A DNA stretch of 64,000 nt from an uncultured Clostridia bacterium (GTDB lineage Bacteria; Bacillota; Clostridia; UBA1381), in assembly GCA_947631085.1 (NCBI GenBank), contig CANRJY010000008.1:1-64000 (forward strand), written 5' to 3'. A program made the translations under genes and the position numbers. The notes beneath the pieces are model-generated. The model searched no databases, was not told the origin of the DNA, and saw only the letters and a program-made list of their open reading frames with translations. Below, in pieces: positions 63,821 through 64,000 of the stretch; within the stretch, counting starts at the first letter, position 1; the number at the start of each line of letters is the position of its first letter.

Positions 63821-64000
63821 GATTTGTCTCCTTCTCGATTTAGCACTCTCAGCACTCTTAGCAATTATTTTCAAAGAATACCATATATAATATATATCAG
63901 CTCGCAGAGTTTGTCAAGAAATAACGCCCGTATTGTGAAAAAAATTGTATATTTCCTTAAAATTTCAAAAAAACTATTGACAAACAGAAATAGGTTTGCT

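Noticed and set aside
63839-63864. Possible CIRCE element (TTAGCACTC...)
   Set aside because: TTAGCACTCTCAGCACTCTTAGC is a direct repeat; the required inverted GAGTGCTAA arm is absent.

Overview
The window looks like a Firmicutes/Clostridia-type chromosome segment. The left ~4.4 kb is a visibly more AT-rich, phage/ICE-like island on the minus strand (HNH endonuclease, a 51-aa ribbon-helix-helix protein missing from the ORF track, small ORFs, palindromic operator candidates) that abuts a tRNA-Thr(GGT). The rest is mostly core genome: MATE pump, HAD hydrolase, GGDEF protein, RlmD-type methyltransferase, ppdK, HigBA-like TA pair, BspA-like LRR protein, T-box-ileS, divIVA-ylmH-sepF-ylmE cluster, patatin, metY, ilvA, trmB, murC, spoVG, araD plus FGGY kinase, DUF815 ATPase, two stalk-domain proteins, infC-rpmI-rplT, ctsR-mcsA-mcsB-clpC, valS, SSB-like protein, CAP-domain protein, GH43, polysaccharide deacetylase, P-type ATPase, DtxR-type regulator, and a glycosyltransferase locus at the right edge. 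The observations most worth following up are: a promoter-to-terminator candidate structured ncRNA at ~16640-16860; a RAYT/Y1-transposase-like protein that has apparently lost its HUH motif and sits with GGGGACA repeats; a 165-bp MITE-like element with 15-bp TIRs; a BspA-like gene split by one in-frame TGA; a C-terminal module shared by two secreted proteins plus a gene remnant; a paralogous pair of Asp/Ala-rich membrane proteins; infC with an AUA start; and a G9 tract inside a cell-surface gene. No CRISPR array and no clearly novel defence system was found. All family names are from reading sequence motifs; no searches were run.
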